Assembly: GCA_017961765.1 (NCBI GenBank)
Contig: JAGCWQ010000145.1
Span: 1-47,946, forward strand
DNA from: Paludibacteraceae bacterium
GTDB lineage: Bacteria > Bacteroidota > Bacteroidia > Bacteroidales > Paludibacteraceae
Direction of reading: 5' to 3'
DNA: 47,946 bases
Part shown: one piece after another, positions 34,239 to 43,455 of the stretch
Numbering within the stretch: position 1 is the first letter of the stretch
How the letters are laid out: each line of letters opens with the position of its first letter
Program-made: the position numbers and the translations under genes
Notes under the pieces: model-generated
What the model was told of the DNA's origin: nothing
Database searches by the model: none
What the model saw: only the letters and a program-made list of their open reading frames with translations

Positions 34239-34328
34239 TGCCTTTCTGATTGTGTGATTCATGATATTATAGAGCGACCAATGGATGTAACTCTATGATT
34301 TTATGGTTTTTGTGGAAACGAAACCGAA

Positions 34329-35153
34329 TTAGTCGATAGCGCAAGGCTCGCCCACTCCAAAATCGTCATCCTTAACAACCGACGCACAAGGAGTATAAAA
34401 GTCATGGGCAAATATAAGAACCTGCTTCTCTTTTACGGCTGTCTCCAGCAACTCGTTTTTACCTGTCAGGGCTGAAACTTGATCCACATCGATGGCACTC
34501 AGCCATCGTAATGGAAGATGCGCAGAGGTCGGAACTACGTCGCCAGCAAAAACGAAAGTACGCCCATCCTTTCCCAGATAAACTACAATCTGGTCTGCCG
34601 AATGCCCCGAAACCAATTTCAGGGAGACCCCTTTGCAGAGTTGCGTATCGGTCGTTATGAAACGGAACTTATCTTGATTGAAGACCTCCATCACGTCGGC
34701 AGAGAACATCGAATTCTCCTCGGCAATGTTGGGAGCCAACAGGTTTTTCCATTGTGCCTCGCTCACCCAATGGGTCGCGTTCGGGAAGGTCATCCGCAAC
34801 TTGAACTCCTGGTCAATCCACGTGCAACCGCCACAATGCTCGAAATGCAGATGGGTCAAGACCACATCCGTGACGTCTTGACAGGTATAACCATACTTGG
34901 CCAGCTGCGACTCCAACGTCACCATCTCTCGGAAACCGAAATCCTCCATGATGTCCCAATGCTTCGTACCGACACCGGTATCGATCAAGATGAGCCGATC
35001 ACCCTCTTGTACCAACAAAGAGCGCATCGAATACTTGCAGAAGTTATCCTCATCCGCAGGATAGGAACCCGCCCAAGCCAATTTAGGCACGGAACCGAAA
35101 CAAGCTCCTCCATCACTTAAAAAAAATCCCGTTTCAATCTTAAATAACTTCAT
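34329..35153 (-). CDS. MBL-fold metallo-hydrolase
   Basis: A 274-residue metallo-beta-lactamase-fold enzyme without a signal peptide. The first metal motif reads THLHFEHCGG, so the canonical Asp of HxHxDH is Glu. The other ligands are present: GHSADQ (His), FAGDVVPT (Asp) and FAHDFYTPC (His). The overall pattern, with LIDTGVGTKHWD near residue 60, resembles the lactonase/quorum-quenching-like subgroup of MBL hydrolases, but the substrate is not predictable. It is transcribed away from mpl, with a 93-base divergent gap. The Glu could lower or alter metal binding at the second site. Confidence 0.88.
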   Translation of the reverse strand: MKLFKIETGFFLSDGGACFGSVPKLAWAGSYPADEDNFCKYSMRSLLVQEGDRLILIDTGVGTKHWDIMEDFGFREMVTLESQLAKYGYTCQDVTDVVLTHLHFEHCGGCTWIDQEFKLRMTFPNATHWVSEAQWKNLLAPNIAEENSMFSADVMEVFNQDKFRFITTDTQLCKGVSLKLVSGHSADQIVVYLGKDGRTFVFAGDVVPTSAHLPLRWLSAIDVDQVSALTGKNELLETAVKEKQVLIFAHDFYTPCASVVKDDDFGVGEPCAID

Positions 35154-35246
35154 TTTTTGTTATTTTTGTGCGAATTTAGTAAAGATACACAAAGTCACAA
35201 AATCTTTTTTCTTTGTTTGTATCAGCTCATGCAAGGTGTTTAAAAT

Positions 35247-36608
35247 ATGAGGATACATTTTATTGCAATTGGAGGAGCAGCGATGCACAACTTGGCTGTA
35301 GCTCTACAGCAAAAAGGCGACATCATCACCGGTTCTGATGACGAGATCAAGGAACCGTCAAGAAGTCGTCTGGCTGCACATGGACTATTGCCGGAGAAGA
35401 TGGGCTGGTTCCCTGAAAAACTCAACAATGAAATCGATATCGTCATATTGGGCATGCACGCAAGACCAGACAACCCGGAACTTCAGGAAGCCAAGCGGTT
35501 AGGACTGAAAATATGCTCCTTCCCCGAATACCTCTTCCAACAGACGAGAGACAAAATGAGGGTCGTCATCAGTGGAAGCCACGGAAAGACTACGATCACC
35601 GCCATGGTGCTCTACGTCTTGCATAAGATGAATATCCGGTTCGACTACTTGATCGGGGCCCAAGTCGAAGGATTCGATGCCATGCTGAGCCTCAACGAAG
35701 AGACAAGAATCGCCATCTTCGAGGGAGACGAGTACCTCACCTCCGTCATCGACAAGCGACCTAAATTCCATATTTACCAACCCCACATCGCCGTCATCTC
35801 CGGCATCGAGTGGGACCACATCGACGCTTTCCCTACGTTCGAAAATTACATCGAACAATTCAGGACCTTCTCACAAATGATCGAAAGAGACGGCAAGCTG
35901 ATCTATCCGGAAGGCGACGAGCAAATTATGCAGCTAACCGAGTCTATCCGCGAAGATATCACGGATATGCCTTATCATACACCGGAATACTCCATTGAGG
36001 GGGGTGTCACCACTTTAAAGACAAAATACGGGGAATTCCCGCTCAAGATATTCGGCGAGCACAACATGCAGAATATCGATGCAGCAAGACTTGTCTGCCG
36101 ACAAATCGGAGTGAAGGACGTCGACTTCTACGAAGCCATAGCTACCTTCAAAGGACTGCCCGGACGAATGGAGAAGATTGCGGAGGGCACAGATACGGCC
36201 GCCTACTACGACATGGCCCACACGCCATCCAACGTCAAGGTCTCCATCCATGCCCTGAAGGCTCAATTCCCAGGTCGGAAAGTCATCGCCTGCTTGGAGC
36301 TATGCAGCTTCAGCAGCCTCTCCTCTGGCTATTTGCCCCAATACAGGAACTCCCTCAACGAAGCAGACGCCGCATTCGTCTATTTCAACCCCAACGTACA
36401 CTGCTACAAACACCGCATCCCTATCACGGAAGAGATGGTGAAGGAGGTCTTCGGGGAGAAAGTCACCGTCTTTACAGACAACATCAAGTTGATGGACAGG
36501 GTGAGCCTGGAGAAGATGCAAAACACCAATTTGCTATTCATGACCTCTGGTAGTTTCTCGGGAATGAACATGGCCGGATTCGCTAAGAACCTTTTGAAGA
36601 AAGGATAA
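35247..36608 (+). CDS. mpl: UDP-N-acetylmuramate:tripeptide ligase Mpl
   Basis: A 453-residue Mur-ligase family enzyme that joins the recycled tripeptide L-Ala-D-Glu-meso-Dap to UDP-MurNAc. HFIAIGGAAMHNLAVALQQ is the family's N-terminal Rossmann motif, GSHGKTTITAMV the ATP loop, and GDEYLTSVID with WDHIDAFPTFE the central-domain residues. MAHTPSNVKVSIHALK belongs to the C-terminal domain. It acts in cytoplasmic peptidoglycan recycling and implies a meso-Dap cell wall. A dCMP deaminase and an S41 protease follow in the same direction. TATTTTTG at 35161-35168 is a possible -7 element. Confidence 0.93.
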   Translation: MRIHFIAIGGAAMHNLAVALQQKGDIITGSDDEIKEPSRSRLAAHGLLPEKMGWFPEKLNNEIDIVILGMHARPDNPELQEAKRLGLKICSFPEYLFQQTRDKMRVVISGSHGKTTITAMVLYVLHKMNIRFDYLIGAQVEGFDAMLSLNEETRIAIFEGDEYLTSVIDKRPKFHIYQPHIAVISGIEWDHIDAFPTFENYIEQFRTFSQMIERDGKLIYPEGDEQIMQLTESIREDITDMPYHTPEYSIEGGVTTLKTKYGEFPLKIFGEHNMQNIDAARLVCRQIGVKDVDFYEAIATFKGLPGRMEKIAEGTDTAAYYDMAHTPSNVKVSIHALKAQFPGRKVIACLELCSFSSLSSGYLPQYRNSLNEADAAFVYFNPNVHCYKHRIPITEEMVKEVFGEKVTVFTDNIKLMDRVSLEKMQNTNLLFMTSGSFSGMNMAGFAKNLLKKG

Positions 36609-36635
36609 AACTTCAACCCTTTATTTTATATCATT

Positions 36636-37082
36636 ATGAATGACAATCCGGAAAAGAGAGAGAAACTGGACGGACGCTATATGAGGATGGCCCGGATTTG
36701 GGCAGAAAACTCCTATTGCGAAAGAAGGAAAGTGGGCGCTCTCCTCGTCAAAGACAATATGATCATCTCTGATGGATATAACGGAACCCCTTCGGGATTT
36801 GAGAACGTATGCGAGGACGACAACAACAAGACGAAACCGTACGTCCTCCACGCTGAGGCCAACGCCATCACAAAAGTAGCCCGCTCCAACAACAGCAGCG
36901 AAGGAGCCACCCTCTACGTGACCGCCTCCCCTTGCATCGAATGCGCAAAGTTGATCATACAAGCCGGCATCAAGCGTGTCGTATTCGGAGAATACTACCA
37001 CATGACTGACGGCATCGAACTTCTGGAAAGGGCAAACATTGAATTGAAATACTTAAACATTGATTCTAACAAGGACTTATGA
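36636..37082 (+). CDS. dCMP deaminase family protein
   Basis: A 148-residue zinc-dependent cytidine-deaminase-fold enzyme. The catalytic HAE is in VLHAEANAITK, and the other two zinc ligands are in PCIECAKLIIQAG (PCxxC). The family converts dCMP to dUMP for thymidylate synthesis. GALLVKDNMIISDGYNGTPSG is the typical N-terminal strand-loop. It starts 27 bases after mpl, and its TGA overlaps the ATG of the S41 protease gene (ATGA), so all three are probably one operon. Confidence 0.93.
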   Translation: MNDNPEKREKLDGRYMRMARIWAENSYCERRKVGALLVKDNMIISDGYNGTPSGFENVCEDDNNKTKPYVLHAEANAITKVARSNNSSEGATLYVTASPCIECAKLIIQAGIKRVVFGEYYHMTDGIELLERANIELKYLNIDSNKDL

Positions 37083-38677
37083 ACAAAAGGATCTATATTC
37101 CCCTATTTTTCTCATTGGCCGTCATCACAGGAATCCTAATTGGAAAGGTGCTGGCTGAGAGATCCCTTCGGCATCAAATCAATGCCACTACCAACATACC
37201 GACACGGAATCCCCAAGGGAAAATAGAGGCCATGCTCAACTTGGTCGATATGAAATATGTGGACACCCTCTCCTACGACAGCATCGTGGAGAAGGCGATT
37301 CCTAAGATTTTGTCCAACCTCGACCCCCACTCCAACTACATCCCAGCTTCCGACGTACAAGCCGTCAACGAGGAATTGGACGGTAGCTTCAGCGGCATCG
37401 GCGTGCAGTTCAACATCCAGCACGACACCGTCATGGTGGTGGGCGTCAGCAGCGGCGGCCCTTCCGAAAAGAAGGGCATCCTTCCGGGCGACCGTATCGT
37501 GATGGTCAACGACACCCTCTTCGTAGGGAAATCCATCACCAACGAAAAGGTGATGAAGAAATTGAGGGGACCGAAAGATTCGGAGGTGAAAGTCGGCATC
37601 AAACGTAACGGTTCAAAGGACCTTCTCTCCTTCACCATCGTCCGTGGCGACATCCCTATCACAAGCATCGACGCAAGCTACTTCATAGAGCCCAACATCG
37701 GCTACGTCAAGGTCAACCGTTTCGGTGCCACGACCTACGAGGAATTCTTCAAGGCCATCTATGCCCTGAAAGAGAAGGGGGCTGACCGCTACGTCATCGA
37801 CCTGCGGGCCAACTCGGGAGGCTATCTCGACCAAGCCATCCTCATGATCAACGAATTCCTGCAAATGGGCGACATGATTGTCTAGACCCCAGGAAAGGCC
37901 AGTCCACGCTCCGACGCACTCGCCGACGGAAATGGAAGGTTCAAGAACGACAAGGTGGTCGTATTGATCGACGAATGGTCGGCTTCCGCAAGCGAAATTT
38001 TCGCAGGTGCCATCCAAGATAACGACAGAGGTACCATCATCGGACGCCGCTCCTTCGGCAAGGGTCTCGTACAACAACAATTCCAAATGGGCGACGGCTC
38101 GGCCCTCCGACTCACCGTAGCCCGGTACTATACGCCTTCCGGCCGTTGTATCCAAAAGCCTTACGAAGACTACGACAAGGATTTGGTCAACCGATACCTC
38201 CACGGAGAATTCGACTCCGAGGACAGCATCCGTGTCAACAAGACAGACTCCACCGTCTATCACACGAAGAACGGCAGACAAGTATTCGGCGGCGGCGGCA
38301 TCATGCCTGACATCTTCGTCCCCCGTGACACCACAGGCACGACCTCCTACTACAATAAGATTCACAACAACGGCATCATCTACGAGTTCGCCTTCGCCTA
38401 TACCGACCGAAACCGTGAGAAGCTGAACAGCTACAAGACAGCCGATGAGTTGGAGGCTTATTTGGCGACCGACGACTTGCTCTCCCAACTCGCCGCCTTT
38501 GCCGAGGAGAAGGGAGTCCGCAAAAATCCAACCATGATCGAGAAATCCAAGCAGTTGATTATCAATAAGACCAACGCTTACATCATCCGAAACATATTAG
38601 GCGATTGCGCCTTCTATCAAATCTTGAACAGGGAGGATGTCACTATCAAAAAAGCCCTCGAGGAGATTACAAAATAA
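37079..38677 (+). pseudogene. S41 carboxyl-terminal processing protease interrupted by one in-frame TAG
   Basis: A 533-codon frame, intact except for TAG at 37883-37885. Before the stop are a membrane anchor (about 5-25), SNLDPHSNYIPASDVQ and a PDZ domain (GSFSGIGVQFNIQHDTVMVV, KKGILPGDRIVMVND). After it are the catalytic residues: Ser in DEWSASASEIFAGAIQDNDR and Lys in GRRSFGKGLVQ. In homologues the stop position is usually Tyr (IVYT), so one base change explains it. The truncated 268-residue product has no active site. Both halves are otherwise free of damage, so the break is recent or a sequence error. TAG ends other genes here, which argues against recoding. Confidence 0.9.
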
Positions 38678-38685
38678 ATGTCATA

Positions 38686-38709
38686 AGCCCCATACTCCGG
38701 TATGGGGCT
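38686..38709 (+). terminator. Strong hairpin after the S41 protease gene
   Basis: AGCCCCATAC (38686-38695) pairs with GTATGGGGCT (38700-38709), a perfect 10-bp stem and 4-base loop just after the stop. There is no T run, so it may end or stabilise the transcript by another route. Confidence 0.6.
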
Positions 38710-38747
38710 GAGACAAAATTTGACAATTCTTAATTATCATCATTTCT

Positions 38748-39614
38748 ATGGATAAGAAACTTTTTTCCATCTCACTTATGCTGATTGCGCTAGCATTGCC
38801 CGCTATCAATATTGCTGAAATACCAGGCATGTCTATATTAATTAACATAGCCTTGCTCAGTATCAGCTTTATCTTTATCTTCCTAATGATTTCAAAATGG
38901 AAATGGGAAAAAGGCGACGAGACCGAAGAAAACAAACATATCGCACATGAGAAATTCATGTTCATGGGGCTCTCCATCCTATGCGTAGGCGTACTATTCG
39001 CAACCCAACACTGGCCTGGCGCGACATTCATGAGAATAACCGGCGGAGCTGCCACCTTTATCACGGCATTAGCCAATATCGTTCTGATAAACGAGGAAAA
39101 CTGCACCTACTATTCCAAAATCAGACCAGTCGCCATCGCAGCGATTTTCTTCGCCACCGTGGGATTTTCCAACTACTATTGGAATTTCCTATTCAAAACA
39201 GAAAATTCCGAATACCACCATCTTGTGGAGATTTACGACAAAAACGACACCGAAGAGGCGAGGACTGAACGAAGTTTGGAACTCTTGAAATTTGAATGTC
39301 TCGACAGCAAAAGCTACAACCACTTCGACTCGCTCCTGACAAAAGCCAATGCCATGGCCGAGGCTGACGGCAACGCCCGTGTGCTTTATCTTTTGACAAA
39401 CTACAAAGACAAATATGACATCACATTGGAATACGTCCTCTTCGACAAAGAATACCCATATGCCCCCATCGGATTGGGTAGCTTCTTCGCAATGCACAAA
39501 GACCTTTTCGCCAGCGATACCAAATTCTTTGTCGTAACAGACAATGCAAAAGACGCAACCTCCATGCTGAGGTCATTCTCTCCTGACGACAAAGAGATTA
39601 TCATCGTAGAATAA
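38748..39614 (+). CDS. Four-helix membrane protein with HWPG motif (copy 1)
   Basis: A 288-residue protein. Two helices are at the N-terminus (about 5-22 and 28-48), two more around 68-120, then a possible helix near 128-148. A soluble C-terminal half ends in KEIIIVE. The second helical pair contains LFATQHWPGATFMRITGGAA, a motif reminiscent of the GldL gliding/T9SS motor protein (LFKxxHWPG), though length and the soluble domain differ. The soluble part includes FDSLLTKANAMAEADGNARV, which is identical in copy 2. It has no recognised family. It follows the S41 gene hairpin and is followed by its paralogue. Confidence 0.7.
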   Translation: MDKKLFSISLMLIALALPAINIAEIPGMSILINIALLSISFIFIFLMISKWKWEKGDETEENKHIAHEKFMFMGLSILCVGVLFATQHWPGATFMRITGGAATFITALANIVLINEENCTYYSKIRPVAIAAIFFATVGFSNYYWNFLFKTENSEYHHLVEIYDKNDTEEARTERSLELLKFECLDSKSYNHFDSLLTKANAMAEADGNARVLYLLTNYKDKYDITLEYVLFDKEYPYAPIGLGSFFAMHKDLFASDTKFFVVTDNAKDATSMLRSFSPDDKEIIIVE

Positions 39615-39620
39615 CAACCC

Positions 39621-39656
39621 CAATTTTTAACTTTTAATTCTTAATTCTTAATTTTC
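39621..39656. repeat. AT-rich TAATTCTTAA-type simple repeat
   Basis: AATTTTTAACTTTTAATTCT-type units fill the 48-base gap between the two HWPG genes and resemble the stretch at 26805-26843. Confidence 0.45.
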
Positions 39657-39662
39657 GTCCCC

Positions 39663-40556
39663 ATGAACAAACAAAAACTCTCCATCACCCTCATACTGAT
39701 TGCATTGGCTCTGCCCTTGCTCAAAATCGCCCATTTACCAGGCACAGGGGTAATCCTTACTATAGGGCTATCTACTATCAGCATGCTCTTTGCGCTCCTC
39801 GCTCCCAAATTCAGATACTCACAAGTTTTGAAATTTAAGTGGGAAGATACAGAAGAAGCTGAAGAAAATAACCAAGTTATAGGATCCGAGATGGCCTTGT
39901 TTTTAGGCCTATCCATATTGTGCATAGGAATCCTATTCACCGCTCAACATTGGCCTGGCGGAACAATACAGAAGACCATTGGTGGATTAGCCACCCTAAT
40001 TGCGGCTCTTTGCAACATATTCCTTCTTAATGAGGAGAAATGCTCCTACTATTCCAAGATCAGATCGGTCTCTTTAGTGGCAATTTTCTTTGCCATAGTG
40101 GGAATGACCAACTACTACACGGATTTCATATTTAAGAAACAAATCTCTGACTACCATCACCTTGTGGAGATTTACAATAAGCAAGACGGTAGTGAGGAGC
40201 AACGTAAAGAGCAGAATGTGGAATTCTTGAAATTCTACGACTTCGACAGCGAAAAATACAACCACTTCGACTCGCTCCTAACGAAAGCAAATGCCATGGC
40301 CGAAGCGGATGGCAATGCCAGAGTACTCTATCTTATTATGGACCAAATAAGTAGATATGGCATGGTACTTAATGGCGTTGTCTATGATAAGGAAGAAGAA
40401 CGTGAAGCCATGGAGATTAACCTATTCGCCGCACGACATTCAGAGATCTTCAAGAATGACACCAAGCTCATTGTCGTGACCGACGATGCCGAGGCAGCGA
40501 CAGAAAAATTGAAGGCTTTGTCTTCTGAAAATAAGGAGATTATCATTGTAGAGTAG
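39663..40556 (+). CDS. Four-helix membrane protein with HWPG motif (copy 2)
   Basis: A 297-residue paralogue of the preceding protein with the same plan: N-terminal helix pair, linker, second helix pair with ILFTAQHWPGGTIQKTIGG, then a soluble domain ending EIIIVE. The stretch FDSLLTKANAMAEADGNARV is identical between the copies and is the best-kept soluble segment. The N-terminal linker is longer here (ALLAPKFRYSQVLKFKWEDT). Function unknown; the tandem arrangement suggests a hetero-oligomer or recent duplication. It ends with TAG, and DNA to the right becomes clearly AT-rich. Confidence 0.7.
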   Translation: MNKQKLSITLILIALALPLLKIAHLPGTGVILTIGLSTISMLFALLAPKFRYSQVLKFKWEDTEEAEENNQVIGSEMALFLGLSILCIGILFTAQHWPGGTIQKTIGGLATLIAALCNIFLLNEEKCSYYSKIRSVSLVAIFFAIVGMTNYYTDFIFKKQISDYHHLVEIYNKQDGSEEQRKEQNVEFLKFYDFDSEKYNHFDSLLTKANAMAEADGNARVLYLIMDQISRYGMVLNGVVYDKEEEREAMEINLFAARHSEIFKNDTKLIVVTDDAEAATEKLKALSSENKEIIIVE

Positions 40557-40648
40557 AGCCATTGCTCTTCATTTGGGAAAATAAAAAAGTGGGGGTGCCT
40601 TTATGTTGGAGATTATGGGAAGGTATTTATGAATAAGATAGAACAATC

Positions 40649-41902
40649 ATGAAAATAAAGTTGAAATGGATTGTTTTTTCCCTCTTGTTTTTATGCTCAT
40701 GTGTAGGAAACGGAGAATCAGAAAAAAATAATAACATTGATACGGATTCCGTAGCGACGGTAGACACCGCATCAGTGGATGCCGTAGCGAAGGCAGTATT
40801 GGGATTGGATCCCATATCAGCGCAAAACATAGTGGAGGTAGCATTGGATTCCATATCAGCAAATGAAGAGCTGATAAGATCCTATGTCTATATGAAAAAC
40901 ACCCCCAGTTCTTACCCTTTTGACAGAGATTATACTCTTAGGCCCTTTATGTTGTTTAAGAATGTAGATCCTAATTATCCAGATACCCCAGACAGCATTG
41001 CATCATTACTTTCGAGTTTGAAGGCTGAAATCCATGAAAATAAGCTGATTCTGACCAACGATAAAACTGATGCTTCATGTGAGATTTACATGTCCTTCGG
41101 AAAACCATTTGAATGGAATTCAGAAACCGAAAAACACTATTACTTCTATAATGATAAATTGGACAAGTATGGGAGTTACATGGGAGATTCTGTTTTAAGC
41201 ATTTTCGCTGAAAATGATATAGAAGAATGCTTTCATTATGCAAATATATATGTATATGGCAAATACATTATTATGGAATATTTGAATGCGGAGATGAATT
41301 GTTCTCTGTGGTTCTTTAACCCATGGTATGAAGAAAAGTGTAAGATATTAGCTCGTTCAAAAGATACCATTGATCATTTTTTTGAAGATGAGGTAATTCC
41401 TTTTGAATCCATCAATGTTGACACCACACAGAGAGTGATTTGTTCTACAGAATCTATTTTTGATGAATGGAATGAATTGGAGACTGGCGATGATGACAAA
41501 TATTATCACATCATACATGAGACATATGATGGATACAAATGTTACGTGGGGGAAATACCTAATGGCTCAGCAGTGAAAATATTACCTATTCACGCTCATA
41601 CGGGATATAATGTAATGATTGTATGTGGAACATATGGAGCTGATTCTGGTGATTACTGGAGTCTTTATGTATATAAGGATTTGGAAACAATTAATCAGGC
41701 AAGTTCTTCGATAGAAGTGCGCACACTTGAGGAAGCTGATCCATTTGAAAATGAAGGAGACTACCGCATCTCAACATTCAAAATCTATGAGGATTTCACT
41801 ATTCGCGTCGATGGAGAGCGGAGGATAGGAAGTGTCGTAGATAAGGTGACTCGCTATTACCGTATAACTGATCAAGGTGAGATACGTGAGGTGGAAGAGT
41901 GA
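40649..41902 (+). CDS. Lipoprotein, diverged member of the DHFFED/YEDYTIRV family
   Basis: A 417-residue lipoprotein: MKIKLKWIVFSLLFLCSC gives a lipobox cysteine, followed by an acidic Asn/Asp-rich linker with two DPISAQNIVEVALDSISA-like stretches. The C-terminal half shares a pattern with the two genes at 44.8-47.7 kb: DTIDHFFED, then GYNVMIVCGTYG, VYKDLETIN, FKIYEDFTIRVDG and TRYYRITDQG. It lacks their C-terminal membrane helix and uses a lipid anchor instead. I do not know this family. It opens the AT-rich region at the right of the window. Confidence 0.7.
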   Translation: MKIKLKWIVFSLLFLCSCVGNGESEKNNNIDTDSVATVDTASVDAVAKAVLGLDPISAQNIVEVALDSISANEELIRSYVYMKNTPSSYPFDRDYTLRPFMLFKNVDPNYPDTPDSIASLLSSLKAEIHENKLILTNDKTDASCEIYMSFGKPFEWNSETEKHYYFYNDKLDKYGSYMGDSVLSIFAENDIEECFHYANIYVYGKYIIMEYLNAEMNCSLWFFNPWYEEKCKILARSKDTIDHFFEDEVIPFESINVDTTQRVICSTESIFDEWNELETGDDDKYYHIIHETYDGYKCYVGEIPNGSAVKILPIHAHTGYNVMIVCGTYGADSGDYWSLYVYKDLETINQASSSIEVRTLEEADPFENEGDYRISTFKIYEDFTIRVDGERRIGSVVDKVTRYYRITDQGEIREVEE

Positions 41903-42109
41903 TAATATCTTGATATGTTAATGATTTTCCTCATGATTATATCATTGGGAATTGGCATAAAGGACGATTTTAGAAGATAAATTGGAAGAATTATGTTTTT
42001 TGATAGATATAATCACATGCATGAAATGATGGACACCGCATGCGACTTCCGTACATCGATGCCGCACATATACTTGAAATTTCGAACCTACGGGATGTGT
42101 TGCCTCCTA

Positions 42110-42155
42110 GTTCCGAAGGAACGGCATAATACAGGGGGGTAACCCATGTGTGGAA
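42110..42155. repeat. Dispersed palindromic repeat, GTTCCGAAGGAAC type
   Basis: The dyad GTTCCGAAGGAAC (42110-42122) is followed by GGCATAATACAGG and a degenerate GGGGGTAACCCATGTG. The same arrangement is at 47706-47752, where both dyads are well kept. Such units are seen in many Bacteroidales genomes. Confidence 0.65.
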
Positions 42156-42168
42156 TGATCCCAATGGA

Positions 42169-43398
42169 TCACTCAAAGTATTCAAACTCCTCTAATTCAC
42201 CCGATTCAAAGATGCCGCTTTCACCTTTTCTGACGATGGTCTCGTTCTTGTACTTGTCTTTTTTGAATGTTGTTTTATTCTTTAACTTGCCATTGCTACC
42301 ATAGATGCAGCATTCGGTCATATCCCCATTGGCGTCGTATTGACGGACTACCTTTTCTTGTAGGGTGGCTGCTGCTTTATAGGTGCACTTTTCTAACTCT
42401 TTCCCGTTGTCATCGTACTTATACACATATTTAGTCTTTTGACCATCACTTTCTTCAATACATTCTTCAGCCACGAAACCCTTATCATTGTATTTGTAGG
42501 TCTTTTTTGTATAAAGCGAATTGTCAGAGTCGAAATTGCAGTCTTCTACCAGATGCCCTTTCTCATCGTACTGATAAGTGTTTTTATACGAAGCCTCTTC
42601 TGAACTATAGGTACATAGAATGAGTTTCCCGTTGATGTCATATTTATTTGTGCTCTTCTCTTCTATGCTGCCGTCGCTTGTGTATCTGCAATACTCGGTT
42701 TGGTTTCCTTTGTCGTCGTATTTGTAGGTGGTACGATAATTTACATCCCCATCTGTCGTTGTTTCGGATTCTTCAATCAAAAGTCCTTTGTCGTCGTATT
42801 TTGCCTTGTATATTATGGTGAAGATTCTTACAAAATTCGAAGTCACTTCCTCTATTTTCTTGTTATCTTCATTATATTTAAAGGTCTTTTTTCTGAAGCA
42901 ACGACCTTTATGGTCGTAATGGTATTCTTCAATTCTATTCCCTTTTGCGTCATATTTAGCGGTAAATCTTGTCCATTCATCATCCCACTCTACAATTTTG
43001 CCGGGGAGGTAAGATTCTATGATTTTGCCGTCTTCATTGTAGGTGACCACTTCTATGGTGTCGCCTTTCGTTATGGCATGATCGTGACCCTCCTTTAATT
43101 CGAAGGTGATAACTCTTTTTATTTTTTCGGCTTTCTCAACTTTCACCTCTTCCTTTTGTTCAACAGTTGAAACTGAGGAATCTGGTTCACATTCTTGCTT
43201 GTTATCTCCCTTGACATACTCCATACTCCATTCGCAACCTTTGAATATGGCAATCGGAAGCGCTAACATGATTGTGAAGAATATGCCCATTGTCATCATT
43301 GAAACATTTTTAAGAAATAGCTTGTTTAGCACAAATTTGATGCTGCCAAAGACAATGACCAAGAGGATAAAATATATTGAAAAAATGATAGTTGCCAT
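42169..43398 (-). CDS. Membrane-anchored protein with YD-like repeats
   Basis: A 409-residue protein. Two N-terminal hydrophobic segments (about 4-28 and 35-55) are followed by a charged linker, then about nine repeats of roughly 26 residues with the pattern KYDxKGxxxEEcxYxxDGxxxxKxxY. Clear examples are TTYKYDDKGNQTEYCRYTSDG and KTYKYNDKGFVAEECIEESD. They resemble YD/RHS-type repeats, which form beta filaments or shells, but there is no RHS core or toxin domain. The gene is on the minus strand, facing the plus-strand orphan genes on both sides. TAAATTTG on the minus strand at 43421-43428 is its -7 element. Function unknown. Confidence 0.75.
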   Translation of the reverse strand: MATIIFSIYFILLVIVFGSIKFVLNKLFLKNVSMMTMGIFFTIMLALPIAIFKGCEWSMEYVKGDNKQECEPDSSVSTVEQKEEVKVEKAEKIKRVITFELKEGHDHAITKGDTIEVVTYNEDGKIIESYLPGKIVEWDDEWTRFTAKYDAKGNRIEEYHYDHKGRCFRKKTFKYNEDNKKIEEVTSNFVRIFTIIYKAKYDDKGLLIEESETTTDGDVNYRTTYKYDDKGNQTEYCRYTSDGSIEEKSTNKYDINGKLILCTYSSEEASYKNTYQYDEKGHLVEDCNFDSDNSLYTKKTYKYNDKGFVAEECIEESDGQKTKYVYKYDDNGKELEKCTYKAAATLQEKVVRQYDANGDMTECCIYGSNGKLKNKTTFKKDKYKNETIVRKGESGIFESGELEEFEYFE

Positions 43399-43455
43399 AA
43401 TTTTAGTATTGATGATGATGCAAATTTACGGAAAAAAACAATAACCCAAATTCCT

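Noticed and set aside
37079-38677. TAG recoded as an amino acid genome-wide
   Set aside because: TAG is used as a normal terminal stop by the nuclease (23147-23149), the second HWPG gene (40554-40556) and the barrel gene (9238-9240), so a changed code is unlikely.
41991-42185. 64-residue minus-strand frame
   Set aside because: It is a translation of the palindromic repeat at 42110-42155 and flanks; it has no signal, start context or protein-like composition.
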